From NCBI GenBank assembly GCA_019244185.1, contig JAFATB010000005.1:112684-176683 (forward strand): a stretch of DNA of 64,000 bases, written 5' to 3'. This document shows, piece by piece, positions 14,846 to 23,984 of the stretch (positions are counted from its first letter, which is position 1; each line of letters begins with the position of its first letter). This DNA comes from Acidobacteriota bacterium. GTDB taxonomy: Bacteria; Acidobacteriota; Thermoanaerobaculia; Gp7-AA8. The notes beneath the pieces are model-generated. The model saw nothing but the letters and a program-made list of their open reading frames with translations. It was not told the DNA's origin and did no database searches. Position numbers and translations under genes: made by a program.

Positions 14846-16117
14846 GTGAGCAAGGAGCGTGCGCTGCGCGCGGCGATGGGGACGGCGGTGGCGTTGCGCG
14901 TCGTGCTCGCGCTCGTCGCGTGGCGCTCGCACGGCACGACCGCGTTTCTCGCGGTGGACTCCGCGACGTACCTCGCGCCGGCGATGTCGATCGCGACGCA
15001 TGGCGCGTTCGAAAATGCGAACGGACAGGCGGAGCTCTTCCGCACGCCGGGCTATCCGCTGCTGCTCGCGTTTGGATTGATCGCGGGGCATCCGCTGCTC
15101 GTGCCGCTGGCGACGCAGGTCTTGCTCTCCGCGCTGCTCGTCGCGCTGACGTACGCGCTCGCGCGGGAGCTGTTCGACGAGCGCGCGGCGCGGCTTTGCG
15201 CGTGGATCGCGGCGATCGAGCCGACGATGCTGCTCTGGTCGGTGAAGCTGATGCCGGAGACGCTGTTCACGTGCGCGCTCGTGGCGTTCGTGTACGCCGC
15301 GATTCGCGCGCTGGCAACGCGCGACGCGCGTTGGACCCTCGCGAGCGCGCTGGCGTTGTGCGCGGCGATTTACGTGAAGCCGATCGCGTATCCGCTGGCG
15401 TTCGTCGTCGTACTCGCGGCGCTGTTCGTAACCGCGAGGCACGCGCTCGTGTTTCTCGCAATGTGCATGCTGCTGCTCGCGCCATGGCACGTGCGCAATT
15501 ACGCGCGCGCGCGGTACGCCGGCTTCACGACGCTCATGGATCACGCGGTCTATCTCTCCGCGGGCGGCTCCGTCGCGGCGCGGCAGCAGCACGAATCGTT
15601 CGTGGCGATGCGGCAACGGATGCTCGCGGACGCGGCGCGCATCGACGGCCCGGCGCGCTACGCGACGATGCGGCGCGACGGGCTCGCGCTCGTCCGCACC
15701 GATCCGTTCGGCTACGCGCGCACGCACGTCGCGGGCATGCTGCGCACGCTCTTCGATCCCGGCGCGGTCGAATACGCTCGCCTCTTCGGCGCGTATCCGG
15801 AGAACGGCGGCGCACTCGCGGGCATCGTCGATCGTGGACTCGCGCGCGGCGCGCTCGCGTTTGCACGCGCGCGGCCGGCGCTGTTCGCGGCGGCCCTCGC
15901 GCTTGCGTTGCTGCTCGCGCCGCTCGTGCTGCTGCCACTCCTCGGCATCGCGCGCGATCGACGCGTACCGTTGGTGTTCGTCGCGCTGGTCGTCGCGTAT
16001 CTCGTCGTCGCGAGCGGCGGCGTGCCGGGGTCGAGCCGCTTCCGCGCGCCGATGGTGCCGCTGCTCGCGCTGCTCTCCGGCGCGGCGCTGCGCGATCGGG
16101 TTACACTCCAAAACTGA
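14846..16117 (+). CDS. Polytopic membrane glycosyltransferase (GT39/ArnT-like, GT-C fold)
   Basis: 423 residues with about ten to twelve membrane helices. The first periplasmic loop carries AVDSATYLAPAMSI and ELFRTPGYPLLLA, the acidic pocket and RTPGYP motif of polyprenyl-phosphate-sugar-dependent transferases. It should move a sugar from a lipid carrier to an envelope acceptor. The GTG at 14846 gives the longest product but has almost no leader; ATG at 14876 is an alternative. It is followed by the GT2 gene with a TGATG overlap. Confidence 0.8.
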   Translation: MSKERALRAAMGTAVALRVVLALVAWRSHGTTAFLAVDSATYLAPAMSIATHGAFENANGQAELFRTPGYPLLLAFGLIAGHPLLVPLATQVLLSALLVALTYALARELFDERAARLCAWIAAIEPTMLLWSVKLMPETLFTCALVAFVYAAIRALATRDARWTLASALALCAAIYVKPIAYPLAFVVVLAALFVTARHALVFLAMCMLLLAPWHVRNYARARYAGFTTLMDHAVYLSAGGSVAARQQHESFVAMRQRMLADAARIDGPARYATMRRDGLALVRTDPFGYARTHVAGMLRTLFDPGAVEYARLFGAYPENGGALAGIVDRGLARGALAFARARPALFAAALALALLLAPLVLLPLLGIARDRRVPLVFVALVVAYLVVASGGVPGSSRFRAPMVPLLALLSGAALRDRVTLQN

Positions 16118-17235
16118 TGATCCTGCTCCTCGCCGCGCTGCTGCTCACGACCGCGGTGTGCGTCGTCGGCGGCTACGCGGCCTGGCTGCTCACGGCGCCG
16201 CGACCGCGCGCGCAGCGAGCCGCGGCGCACGAGTTGCCGCACGTGCTCATCGTCGTGCCGGTGTTCGACGAGGCGGCGCTCATCGAGCGGAAGCTGGAGA
16301 ACCTCGCCGCCCTCACCTACGCGCCGAAGAGTGTGGTCCTCGTCGACGGCGGCTCGTCCGACGGCAGCGTCGAGCGCATCGCGCGCTGGATCGACGGCCG
16401 CGACGACTTCGCGCTGCTCGCGACGAACCTCCGCGACAAGACCGCGCAGATCAACGAGGCGCTGCGCGTCCACCGCGGAGCCGAATGGATCCTCGCCACG
16501 GACGCCGACGCGTTGCTCGCGCCGAACGCGCTCGACGAGCTCGTCGCCGTCGCGGCGTCCGACGCGTCCATCGGGGTCGTCGGCACGCGTGTGCGTCCCG
16601 CGTCCGCGCACGCGCTCGAGGCATTGCACTGGCGCGCGACGGACTGGCTGCGCGAGCGCGAGTCGGCGCGCGGTTCGGCCGGCATCGTCGCCGCGCCGTG
16701 CTATCTCGCGCGACGTGCACTGCTCGCCGATTTGCCGTCCGACACGATTGCCGACGACGTCCACGTCGCTTGTCGCGCGATGAGCGAAGGGCTGCGCGTC
16801 GGCCACGGCGCGACGCTCGTCGTCGAGCTGCGCTCGCCGCGCACGCTGCGCGCGCTCCTGCGCCACAAGTACCGCAAGGCCGACGCGTATCTCCGCGAGA
16901 TCTTCCGCTTCCTCCCGCGCGCGCGGCAGTTGCCCGCGGTGTTCCTCTGGCGCGCGGCGCTGCTGACGCTCGTGCCGCTCCTCGCCACGCTCGCCGGCGT
17001 CGCGCTCGTCGTCGACGCCGCGCAACGCGCGTACGCGACCGACGCCGCCGCGCTGCTGACGATCGCGCTCGCATTCGCGCTGCTCTTCACCGCGCGTCCG
17101 CTGCGTCATGCCGCGCGCTTCGCCGCACTCGCGTTTCTCCTCATCGCGGTCTCGGCGGCGGCACTCCTCGCCTATCCGTGGTCGCGGCAGATCGCATCGT
17201 TCCCCAAAATCCTGTCGTCCGACGAGCTCTCATGA
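16117..17235 (+). CDS. Family 2 glycosyltransferase, membrane-anchored
   Basis: 372 residues. An N-terminal helix (MILLLAALLLTTAVCVVGGYAAWLL; about residues 1-25) anchors a GT-A domain with VPVFDEAALIERKLENL, VDGGSSDGS, the DxD-like ATDADALLAP and the acceptor/base region DDVHVACRAM. Then come RHKYRKADAY, reminiscent of the QxxRW block, and three C-terminal helices. Similar to processive or dolichyl-phosphate-sugar synthases. It may make the lipid-linked sugar used by the upstream GT39-like enzyme. Overlaps both neighbours (TGATG and ATGA), so the three genes form one translationally coupled unit. Confidence 0.88.
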   Translation: MILLLAALLLTTAVCVVGGYAAWLLTAPRPRAQRAAAHELPHVLIVVPVFDEAALIERKLENLAALTYAPKSVVLVDGGSSDGSVERIARWIDGRDDFALLATNLRDKTAQINEALRVHRGAEWILATDADALLAPNALDELVAVAASDASIGVVGTRVRPASAHALEALHWRATDWLRERESARGSAGIVAAPCYLARRALLADLPSDTIADDVHVACRAMSEGLRVGHGATLVVELRSPRTLRALLRHKYRKADAYLREIFRFLPRARQLPAVFLWRAALLTLVPLLATLAGVALVVDAAQRAYATDAAALLTIALAFALLFTARPLRHAARFAALAFLLIAVSAAALLAYPWSRQIASFPKILSSDELS

Positions 17236-18254
17236 AAAATCGCGACAAGCTGCGCATCGGCGGCAGCATCCTCGCCTCGAAACTCACCGGCCGCCCGCGG
17301 CCGTTCTTCGTGCAGTACTCGCTGCTCAACGCCTGCAACGCGTCGTGCGGCTACTGCAACTGCCCGCAGCGCGAAGATCCGCGCGCCGATCTCGCCACGC
17401 ATCTCCGCACGCTCGCCGACTTCTCCCGGCTCGGCGCCGTCCGCATCAAGTTCCTCGGCGGCGAGCCGCTGCTCCACGGCGACATCGCGCAGCTCGTCGA
17501 CGTCACGAAACAACACGGCATGCGCGCGGCGATGGTCACGAACGGCTTCCTCATCCCGCAGAAGATGGACGTCGTGCGCCGTCTCGACGAGGTCGTGATC
17601 TCGATCGACGGCAGCGAGGCCGCGCACGACGCGCAACGCGGCCGCGGCACGTGGAAGAAAGTCATGAACGCGATCGATGCGTGCGCCGCCGAGGGGCTCG
17701 ACTTTTTTCTCAGCGCCGTCGTCACGCGCGACACCGTTGGCGAGATCGACTGGCTGCTCGACACCGCGCGCCGCTACCGCGTGATGGTCAACTTCCAGAT
17801 CCCGCAGTTCAACCCGGAGATGTACGGCAGCGGCGCGAAATCCTGGATGCCGATGCCCGACGAGATCCGCAACGTGATCGCGCGCATCATCGCCGCGAAA
17901 GAAGACGGCGCGCCGGTGCTCTTCTCGACGCGCTCGTACGGCCGCACGCTGCAGTGGGAAGACTTCTCGCGCGAGCGCGACGAGCGCAGCGGCGAGGCCT
18001 CGCCGTGCACCGCGGGCAAGTACTTTCTGCAGCTCGAGCCGAACGGCGACATCTATCCGTGCGTCCTGCAGATCGGCTCGTTCCAGCCGAAGAACGCGTT
18101 CCGCGACGGCGTCGAAACGGCGTGGCGTCACGCGTCCGCGCATTCGTGCTTCAGCTGCTACAACACGTGGCTGAACGAGAACCGCGGCATCTTCGAGCTG
18201 CATCCGTCGATCCTGCTGAACTTTTGGCAAAACTATCTCCGCGCGCGCGGCTGA
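17232..18254 (+). CDS. Radical SAM protein with SPASM-like C terminus
   Basis: 340 residues. The 4Fe-4S/SAM motif CX3CX2C is at Cys35, Cys39 and Cys42 (NACNASCGYCNC), followed by a SAM-binding FLGGEPLLHGD and SIDGSEAAHDA. C-terminal Cys residues (SPCTAGKYFLQLEPNGDIYPC and HSCFSCYNTW, about residues 255-315) look like an auxiliary cluster domain. It overlaps the GT2 gene by ATGA, so it probably modifies the glycan, lipid carrier or an acceptor. The exact reaction cannot be deduced. Confidence 0.88.
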   Translation: MKNRDKLRIGGSILASKLTGRPRPFFVQYSLLNACNASCGYCNCPQREDPRADLATHLRTLADFSRLGAVRIKFLGGEPLLHGDIAQLVDVTKQHGMRAAMVTNGFLIPQKMDVVRRLDEVVISIDGSEAAHDAQRGRGTWKKVMNAIDACAAEGLDFFLSAVVTRDTVGEIDWLLDTARRYRVMVNFQIPQFNPEMYGSGAKSWMPMPDEIRNVIARIIAAKEDGAPVLFSTRSYGRTLQWEDFSRERDERSGEASPCTAGKYFLQLEPNGDIYPCVLQIGSFQPKNAFRDGVETAWRHASAHSCFSCYNTWLNENRGIFELHPSILLNFWQNYLRARG

Positions 18255-18284
18255 TGCGCGCGACGATGTTTATCCTCGCGCCGG

Positions 18285-20009
18285 ATGCGCAGGATTCTCA
18301 TCGTCATCGCTCTCGCGTTCGCGACTCCGGCGTTCGCCGCGAATGACGTTTCCGCGGCGTGGATCAGCCGTCTGCCGGCCATCGACTACGTGTGGGACAG
18401 CGCGAATCCGCGCGTCGAAGGCTGGCCAGCCGAGGGCTCTTCGGTCACCTGGCAAGGCCACATCCGCAACCTCGGCGACAGCGACGTCACCATCGACTAT
18501 CAGTGGCGCCTCGACGGTCACGTCGAACGGCGAGGCGTCGTGACGATCGCCGCCGGCGCGCTGGCCACCGTCGACTTCCCGTGGACGTGGACGTTCGCGC
18601 GTCACCGCCTGCAGCTCGAGCTCGATCCGGCGAACGAGCTCGTGGAAACGGAAGAGCGGAACAACGACCTGCTCGTCTACACCGACTCGATCGCGGCCGG
18701 CTTCTGGATCGAGCAGAGCGTCTGGGACTACCTGCGCGGCCGTCTGCCGCAACTGCACGCGGGAGTGGCGTCGTTCGACGACTGGATCCAGCTGCGGATG
18801 CGCATGTTCAACGACATGGCGGCGGTCGCCATCTATCCCGAAACGCCGGACGGCGTGCTCGATCGCATGCGTGTCGAGAAGATCGTCGTCGTTCCCGACG
18901 GCACGCTGCCGCTCGGCGTTCTCCAGAACCCGCAGGGGAACGACCTCGCGGGACAGGCCGTGCACTTTCCCGATCCGAACGACCGCACCATCGACCTCGA
19001 ATGGGGCTACCCCGTCAAGCCGTCGCTCGCCAGCCTGCAGCATTTCAACGACGAGGCGTTCTTCGACGACTCGCTGCTGCACGAGCTCGGGCACGCGCGG
19101 TATCTCGTCGACGTCTACGGCTGGTACGTGCTCGACGCGCCGCCGCTGCACGTGGTCGATCTCGACGTGCCGCGCCAGAACGCGCAGGTGCACGACGTGT
19201 CGGAGCACGGGCTCATGGTGCAGCACTACACGTTCCTCGACCGCTACAGCGCGGCCGCGCTCAACCGCATCGCCGGCGCGCGCGCCACGCGCGGCCACTA
19301 CAACGAGCCCGAGAACCTCGGCAGCTTCCTCAACGATCTCCCCGCGCAGAACCGCGTCACGTTCGTCGACGCACAGGGACGCCCGCTCGCGAACAGGCAG
19401 GTGAAGATCTATCAGGCCACGGCACCGTCCGGACACTACGACGGCACCAATAGCCCGTACGGCAAGCACTACGACAACAACGCCGATCTCACCGTGCAGA
19501 CCGACGCGAACGGCGCGGCACTCGTCGGACGTAATCCGTTCTCGCACGGCGCGATCGTGCACACGAACGACTTCTCGAACGTGACCGCGATCATGCGCGC
19601 CGGCGATCAGTACGGCTTTCTCGAGTCGCTCGACTTCAACCTCGCCTGGTGGCGCGGCGAGCAGGAGCTCGCGAACCATACCGTCGTCGTCGGCGGCCCG
19701 AACTGCGCCGTGTCGCTGCAACCGTTCGTGACGTCGCCCAATCACGAATCGATCGTCGCGACGAACCGCGTGACGCTGACGTGGAGCCGCTCGACGATGC
19801 CCGGCACGACCTACACGCTGTTCGTGTCCGAAGACGATCAGAAGCCGCGCGTCGCCGGCACGACGACCGCGACGACGTTCACCGCCACGCTCGGCGGCGA
19901 CGTGCAGTGGTGGGTCGAGGCGAAGTATCCGAACGGCTGCGTGGAGCGTTCCGACACCGGCCGCTTCTCCGCGCCCCGCGCGCCGCGCCGGCGTGCTGTG
20001 CGGCCTTGA
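18285..20009 (+). CDS. Secreted zinc metallopeptidase with CARDB-like domain
   Basis: 574 residues with a clear signal peptide (MRRILIVIALAFATPAFA). Residues about 25-130 resemble a CARDB adhesive fold (VTWQGHIRNLGDSDVTIDYQW, VETEERNND). The catalytic zinc motif is HELGH in SLLHELGHARY, with a later acidic/His region (EHGLMVQHYTF). C-terminal beta-sandwich repeats follow. Resembles the M6/M64-like peptidase groups but is not closely assigned. Ends just before a long palindrome that could terminate transcription. Confidence 0.75.
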   Translation: MRRILIVIALAFATPAFAANDVSAAWISRLPAIDYVWDSANPRVEGWPAEGSSVTWQGHIRNLGDSDVTIDYQWRLDGHVERRGVVTIAAGALATVDFPWTWTFARHRLQLELDPANELVETEERNNDLLVYTDSIAAGFWIEQSVWDYLRGRLPQLHAGVASFDDWIQLRMRMFNDMAAVAIYPETPDGVLDRMRVEKIVVVPDGTLPLGVLQNPQGNDLAGQAVHFPDPNDRTIDLEWGYPVKPSLASLQHFNDEAFFDDSLLHELGHARYLVDVYGWYVLDAPPLHVVDLDVPRQNAQVHDVSEHGLMVQHYTFLDRYSAAALNRIAGARATRGHYNEPENLGSFLNDLPAQNRVTFVDAQGRPLANRQVKIYQATAPSGHYDGTNSPYGKHYDNNADLTVQTDANGAALVGRNPFSHGAIVHTNDFSNVTAIMRAGDQYGFLESLDFNLAWWRGEQELANHTVVVGGPNCAVSLQPFVTSPNHESIVATNRVTLTWSRSTMPGTTYTLFVSEDDQKPRVAGTTTATTFTATLGGDVQWWVEAKYPNGCVERSDTGRFSAPRAPRRRAVRP

Positions 20010-20020
20010 GCGAACGACGA

Positions 20021-20163
20021 GGAGCGCCTCCGGCGGGGCGGCGCGGCCGCCTGCGCTTAGGCTGGCACGTGCGGCTGCTCTGAACGACGTTCCCGGCAGC
20101 AACACGTGCGTCTAGGCTAGGCCCTGAGCGCAGGCGGCCGCGCCGCCCCGCCGGAGGCGCTCC
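20021..20163. repeat. Palindromic interspersed element, copy 1
   Basis: The arms 20021-20057 and 20127-20163 are perfect 37-base inverted repeats rich in G and C, beginning GGAGCGCCTCCGGCGGGG. Partly matching CGAC-containing flanks extend the symmetry outward. The inner 69 bases hold further symmetric sequence with CACGTG. A second, related element lies at 26654-26806. It sits between convergent genes, where it would also act as a bidirectional terminator. Confidence 0.9.
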
Positions 20164-20175
20164 CGGTCGCTCCCG

Positions 20176-21051
20176 TCAACGCCCGAATGTGTCGCAGTCG
20201 CTGATCTTGCCGGACTCAAAGCCGCGGCGGAACCATTGGGCGCGTTGTTCGGACGAACCGTGCGTCCACTTCTCCGGGTTCACGGCGCGTCCGGACATTC
20301 GCTGGATGCGATCGTCGCCGACGGCCGCGGCGGCGGCGAGACCTTCATCGACGTCGCCTGACTCGAGGATGTTGCGTTGTTCGGTGGAGTGGCCCCAGAT
20401 GCCGGCGAAGCAATCCGCCTGCAATTCGAGGCGCACCGAATATTCGTTCGCGCGGGATGGATCGTTCTGTTCGGCGTTGTGCACCTTGTCGGAGATGCCG
20501 ATCAGATTCTGGATGTGATGTCCGACTTCATGCGCGAGGACGTACGCCTGCGCGAAGTCGCCCGACGCGCCGAAGCGCTGCTGCAGCTCGTCGTAGAACC
20601 CGAGATCGATGTAGACCTTGCCGTCGTTGGGGCAGTAGAACGGACCGGAGGCGGCTTGACCGTAGCCGCAGCCGGTATCGGTCGCGTCGCGGAAGAGCAC
20701 GAGCGTCGTCTTCTGATACCGGACGCCCTTCTGATCGAGCGTCTGCGCCCACGTCTTCTGCAGATCGTCGAGCACGAACGAGACGAACTGCACTTCCTTC
20801 GCCTCGGCGGGCGACTGGTTCGCGGGCGGCGTCTGTTCGCCCGGCGCGCGTTGTTGCTGTTGTACCGCGCCGCCGCCGCCCGAGCCGTCGAAGAGGGCGA
20901 AGAAATTCTTGCCCGTCAGAAGGCTGAGCACGAGCAGCACGATTGCGCCGCCGCAGCCGATCGTCGGTCCGCGGCCGAAGCCGAATCCGCCGCCGCTGCT
21001 TCCGCGGCGATCTTCGATGTCCGAGCTGACTCCGCCTGGTGTCCATCGCAT
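20176..21051 (-). CDS. Neutral zinc metallopeptidase (YpfJ/KPN_02809 family)
   Basis: 291 residues. Begins MRWTPGGVSSDIEDRRG, a Gly-rich stretch, one membrane helix at about residues 33-52 (IVLLVLSLLTG), a Gln/Pro-rich linker, then the conserved peptidase domain with RDATDTGCGYGQAASGPFYCP, YIDLGFYDEL, the zinc motif HEVGHH and ELQADCFAGIW supplying a distal ligand. Membrane-anchored, catalytic part outside the cytoplasm. Biological substrate unknown in the family. Confidence 0.92.
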   Translation of the reverse strand: MRWTPGGVSSDIEDRRGSSGGGFGFGRGPTIGCGGAIVLLVLSLLTGKNFFALFDGSGGGGAVQQQQRAPGEQTPPANQSPAEAKEVQFVSFVLDDLQKTWAQTLDQKGVRYQKTTLVLFRDATDTGCGYGQAASGPFYCPNDGKVYIDLGFYDELQQRFGASGDFAQAYVLAHEVGHHIQNLIGISDKVHNAEQNDPSRANEYSVRLELQADCFAGIWGHSTEQRNILESGDVDEGLAAAAAVGDDRIQRMSGRAVNPEKWTHGSSEQRAQWFRRGFESGKISDCDTFGR

Positions 21052-21138
21052 GACGGAACGCTCTAGCAGAAGCGAGGCCAGCTGGCGTGTTTCTCTTCGG
21101 ACGAGCCGCGCGTCTAAGCGTGCAAAAGGAGAATGACC

Positions 21139-22770
21139 ATGCGACGAATGGCTCTCGGGCTTGTGGCAGCGGCGGCGCTGCTGCTGGCGTCCTGTCAGAA
21201 GAATACGGCGGTCACGGACGTGCCGATGAGCGCGGAGAACGGCGGATACGCGTATCCCGTCGCGGCGCCGCCACCGCCGCAGCAGCGGGCGGCGAACGCG
21301 GGCGACACCGCGTTGTTCGACGCGAAAGAGCGCGACGTCCCGATGAAGACCGAAGAGTACGGCCGCATCGAGGAGAACACCTTCCTCCGTCCCGCCGACA
21401 ACCCGCTCTCCACCTTCTCCATCGACGTCGACCGCGCGTCGTACGCGAACGTGCGCCGGCTGCTGACGGCCGGCGAGCGTCCGCCGCGCGATGCCGTGCG
21501 CATCGAGGAGATGGTCAACTACTTTACGTACGATTATCCCGATCCTTCAGGCAGCGATCCCTTCTCCATCACCACCGAGCTCGCGGCGTGTCCGTGGCAG
21601 AAGGACCATCGCCTGCTCCTCATCGGCCTGCAGGCGAAGCATCTCCGCACCGAGAACCTGCCGCCGAACAATCTGGTCTTCCTCATCGACACCTCGGGAT
21701 CCATGGACGAGCCGGACAAGCTGCCGCTGGTGCAGAGCGCGATGAGCCTTCTCGTCGATCAGCTGCGTCCGCAGGACCGCGTGGCCATCGTCACCTACGC
21801 GGGCAGCGCGGGACTCGTGCTGCCGTCAACGCCGGGCTCGGAGAAAGGCGCGATCCTCTCCGCGCTCGAAAACCTGCAGGCCGGCGGCTCGACCGCGGGC
21901 GGACAAGGCATCGTGCTCGCCTACGAAACCGCGAAAGCGAACTTCCTTCCGAAGGGCAACAACCGCGTGATCCTCGCCACCGACGGCGACTTCAACGTCG
22001 GTGTCACCAGCGACGGCGAGCTCGAACAGCTCATCGAATCGAAGCGCAACGACGGCATCTTCCTCACCGTCCTCGGATTCGGCACCGGCAACATCAAAGA
22101 CTCGAAGATGGAGCTGCTGGCCGACAAGGGCAACGGCAACTACTCGTACATCGATACGATCGCCGAGGCGCGGAAATCGCTCGTGCAGGAGATGGGTGCG
22201 ACGCTCTTCACGGTCGCGAAAGACGTGAAGATTCAGGTCGAGTTCAATCCCTCGCAGGTCGGCGCGTACCGGCTCATCGGCTACGAGAATCGCCTGCTCC
22301 GCGCCGAAGACTTCAACAACGACAAGAAGGACGCGGGCGAGCTCGGCGCCGGACATTCGGTGACCGCGCTCTACGAGATCATTCCTCCGGGCGGCGACAT
22401 CCCGAACGCGAGCGTCGATCCGCTGAAGTACCAGAGCATCTCCGCGCAGCACTCCGGCGGCAGCGAGCTCGCGACCGTGAAGCTCCGCTACAAAGAGCCG
22501 GACGGCGACACGAGCAAGCTGCTCACCGAAGTCGTCGGCGCGGCGCCGGAACCTGCGCTGTCGGACAACCTGCGCCTCGCCGCGTCGGTCGCCGAGCTCG
22601 GCATGATCCTGCGCGGCTCGACGAACAAAGGAGACGCGTCGTTCGACGACGTCGAGCAGCTCGCGCGCTCGATCCGCGCGCGCGACGACAACGGCTATCG
22701 CGCCGACTTCCTCCAGCTCGTCGCGAAGGCGAAGGAAACCGGCGGCGTCGAACGCGTCGCATCTCAGTAG
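21139..22770 (+). CDS. von Willebrand factor A lipoprotein (YfbK family)
   Basis: 543 residues. A lipoprotein signal ends in LLLASC. A conserved N-terminal vWF-A-associated region (NPLSTFSIDVDRASYANVRR) precedes a vWA domain with intact metal site DTSGSM and TDGDFNVG, then a C-terminal beta region typical of YfbK. Start: ATG at 21139 is seven bases after GGAG; the ATG six bases earlier sits too close to it. Predicted to be lipid-anchored and to bind partners in a metal-dependent manner. Confidence 0.9.
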   Translation: MRRMALGLVAAAALLLASCQKNTAVTDVPMSAENGGYAYPVAAPPPPQQRAANAGDTALFDAKERDVPMKTEEYGRIEENTFLRPADNPLSTFSIDVDRASYANVRRLLTAGERPPRDAVRIEEMVNYFTYDYPDPSGSDPFSITTELAACPWQKDHRLLLIGLQAKHLRTENLPPNNLVFLIDTSGSMDEPDKLPLVQSAMSLLVDQLRPQDRVAIVTYAGSAGLVLPSTPGSEKGAILSALENLQAGGSTAGGQGIVLAYETAKANFLPKGNNRVILATDGDFNVGVTSDGELEQLIESKRNDGIFLTVLGFGTGNIKDSKMELLADKGNGNYSYIDTIAEARKSLVQEMGATLFTVAKDVKIQVEFNPSQVGAYRLIGYENRLLRAEDFNNDKKDAGELGAGHSVTALYEIIPPGGDIPNASVDPLKYQSISAQHSGGSELATVKLRYKEPDGDTSKLLTEVVGAAPEPALSDNLRLAASVAELGMILRGSTNKGDASFDDVEQLARSIRARDDNGYRADFLQLVAKAKETGGVERVASQ

Positions 22771-22781
22771 AATCACGCGCC

Positions 22782-23975
22782 ATGCGCGCGCTGATCGCTG
22801 CCCTGCTCTTCGCCACGAACCTTCTCGCCGCGCCCGTCGTCATCCGCGCTCCGCGCGTGATCGACGGGCGCGGTCGTCTGCTGCAGAACGCCGCGGTGGT
22901 CGTCGACGGCGGAAAGATCGTCGCCATCGACGAACATCCGACGCGCGCCGATATCGACCTGAAAGACGCGACGCTGATGCCGGGCGGCGTCGACACGCAC
23001 GTGCACATCGCGTGGCACTTCGACGCCGACGGCCGCTCGCACGATGACGAAACGGACCGCAACGAGACGCCGGCGGAGAGCGCGCTGTTCGCGGCCGAGA
23101 ACGCGTATCGCACGGTGATGGGCGGCATCACGACGGTGCAGTCGCTCGGCGCACCGATCGACAAGCCGCTGCGCGACGCGATCGCGCGCGGCACGCTGCC
23201 CGGGCCGCGCATCCTCACGGCCATCGATCCGCTGTACGACGAGAAGCTCTCCGTCGCGGAGCTGCGCACGCAGGTCGACAAGGCCGCGGACGAAGGCGCG
23301 GACGTGATCAAAGTGTTCGCGTCGCAGAGCATCCGCACCGGCGGCGGACCGACGATGTCGCAGGAGCAGATGGACACGATCTGCGCCGAGGCGAAGGCGC
23401 GCGGGCTGCGCGTGGCGGTGCACGCGCATGGACCGGAGAGCGTGAAACGCGCGGTGCTCGCGGGCTGCACGTCGATCGAGCACGGCGCGCTCATCGGCCA
23501 GCCCGAGCTCGATCTCATGGCGGCGCACGGGACGTACTTCGATCCGAACACCGACCTCGTCTTCCGCAATTACTTCGAGAACAAGTCGCACTTCCTCGGC
23601 ATCGGCAGCTACACCGCGGAAGGTTTCGCCGCGATGGAGAACGCGGTGCCGCGCGTCCTCGACGTCTTTCAGAAAGGGCTGAAGACGAAAGGGCTGAAGA
23701 TCGTGTTCGGCACCGACGCCGTCGCCGGCGCGCACGGCCGCAATTTTCAGGAGCTCGAATACCGCGTGCGCACCGGCGGCCAGAATCCGATGGACGCGAT
23801 CACGTCCGCCACGTCACTCTCCGCCGAGTCCCTCGGCCTCGGCAATCGCATCGGCACGCTCGCGCCGGGCTACGACGCGGACCTGATCGCGGTCGCGGGT
23901 GATCCGCTGAAGGACATCGGCGCGCTCGAGCACGTCGTCCTCGTGATGAAGGGCGGCCAGATCTTCAAGCGCTGA
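22782..23975 (+). CDS. Secreted amidohydrolase (imidazolonepropionase/prolidase-like)
   Basis: 397 residues with a signal peptide (MRALIAALLFATNLLAA). A metal-dependent TIM-barrel amidohydrolase: HVH in VDTHVHIAW, bridging Lys in DVIKVFAS, His in VAVHAHG, His in TSIEHGA and Asp in FGTDAVAG. The closing GYDADLIAVAGDPL strand is characteristic. Likely cleaves dipeptides or cyclic amides in the periplasm. Starts 11 bases after the vWA gene; probably co-transcribed. Confidence 0.9.
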   Translation: MRALIAALLFATNLLAAPVVIRAPRVIDGRGRLLQNAAVVVDGGKIVAIDEHPTRADIDLKDATLMPGGVDTHVHIAWHFDADGRSHDDETDRNETPAESALFAAENAYRTVMGGITTVQSLGAPIDKPLRDAIARGTLPGPRILTAIDPLYDEKLSVAELRTQVDKAADEGADVIKVFASQSIRTGGGPTMSQEQMDTICAEAKARGLRVAVHAHGPESVKRAVLAGCTSIEHGALIGQPELDLMAAHGTYFDPNTDLVFRNYFENKSHFLGIGSYTAEGFAAMENAVPRVLDVFQKGLKTKGLKIVFGTDAVAGAHGRNFQELEYRVRTGGQNPMDAITSATSLSAESLGLGNRIGTLAPGYDADLIAVAGDPLKDIGALEHVVLVMKGGQIFKR

Positions 23976-23984
23976 CGCGCGCGC

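Noticed and set aside
15712..17109. Long minus-strand frame over the GT39-GT2 region
   Set aside because: Shadow frame; both plus-strand genes have clear motifs and overlapping start/stop codons.
18270..20105. Minus-strand frame opposite the secreted metallopeptidase
   Set aside because: The plus-strand gene has a signal peptide and HELGH; the minus frame has neither.
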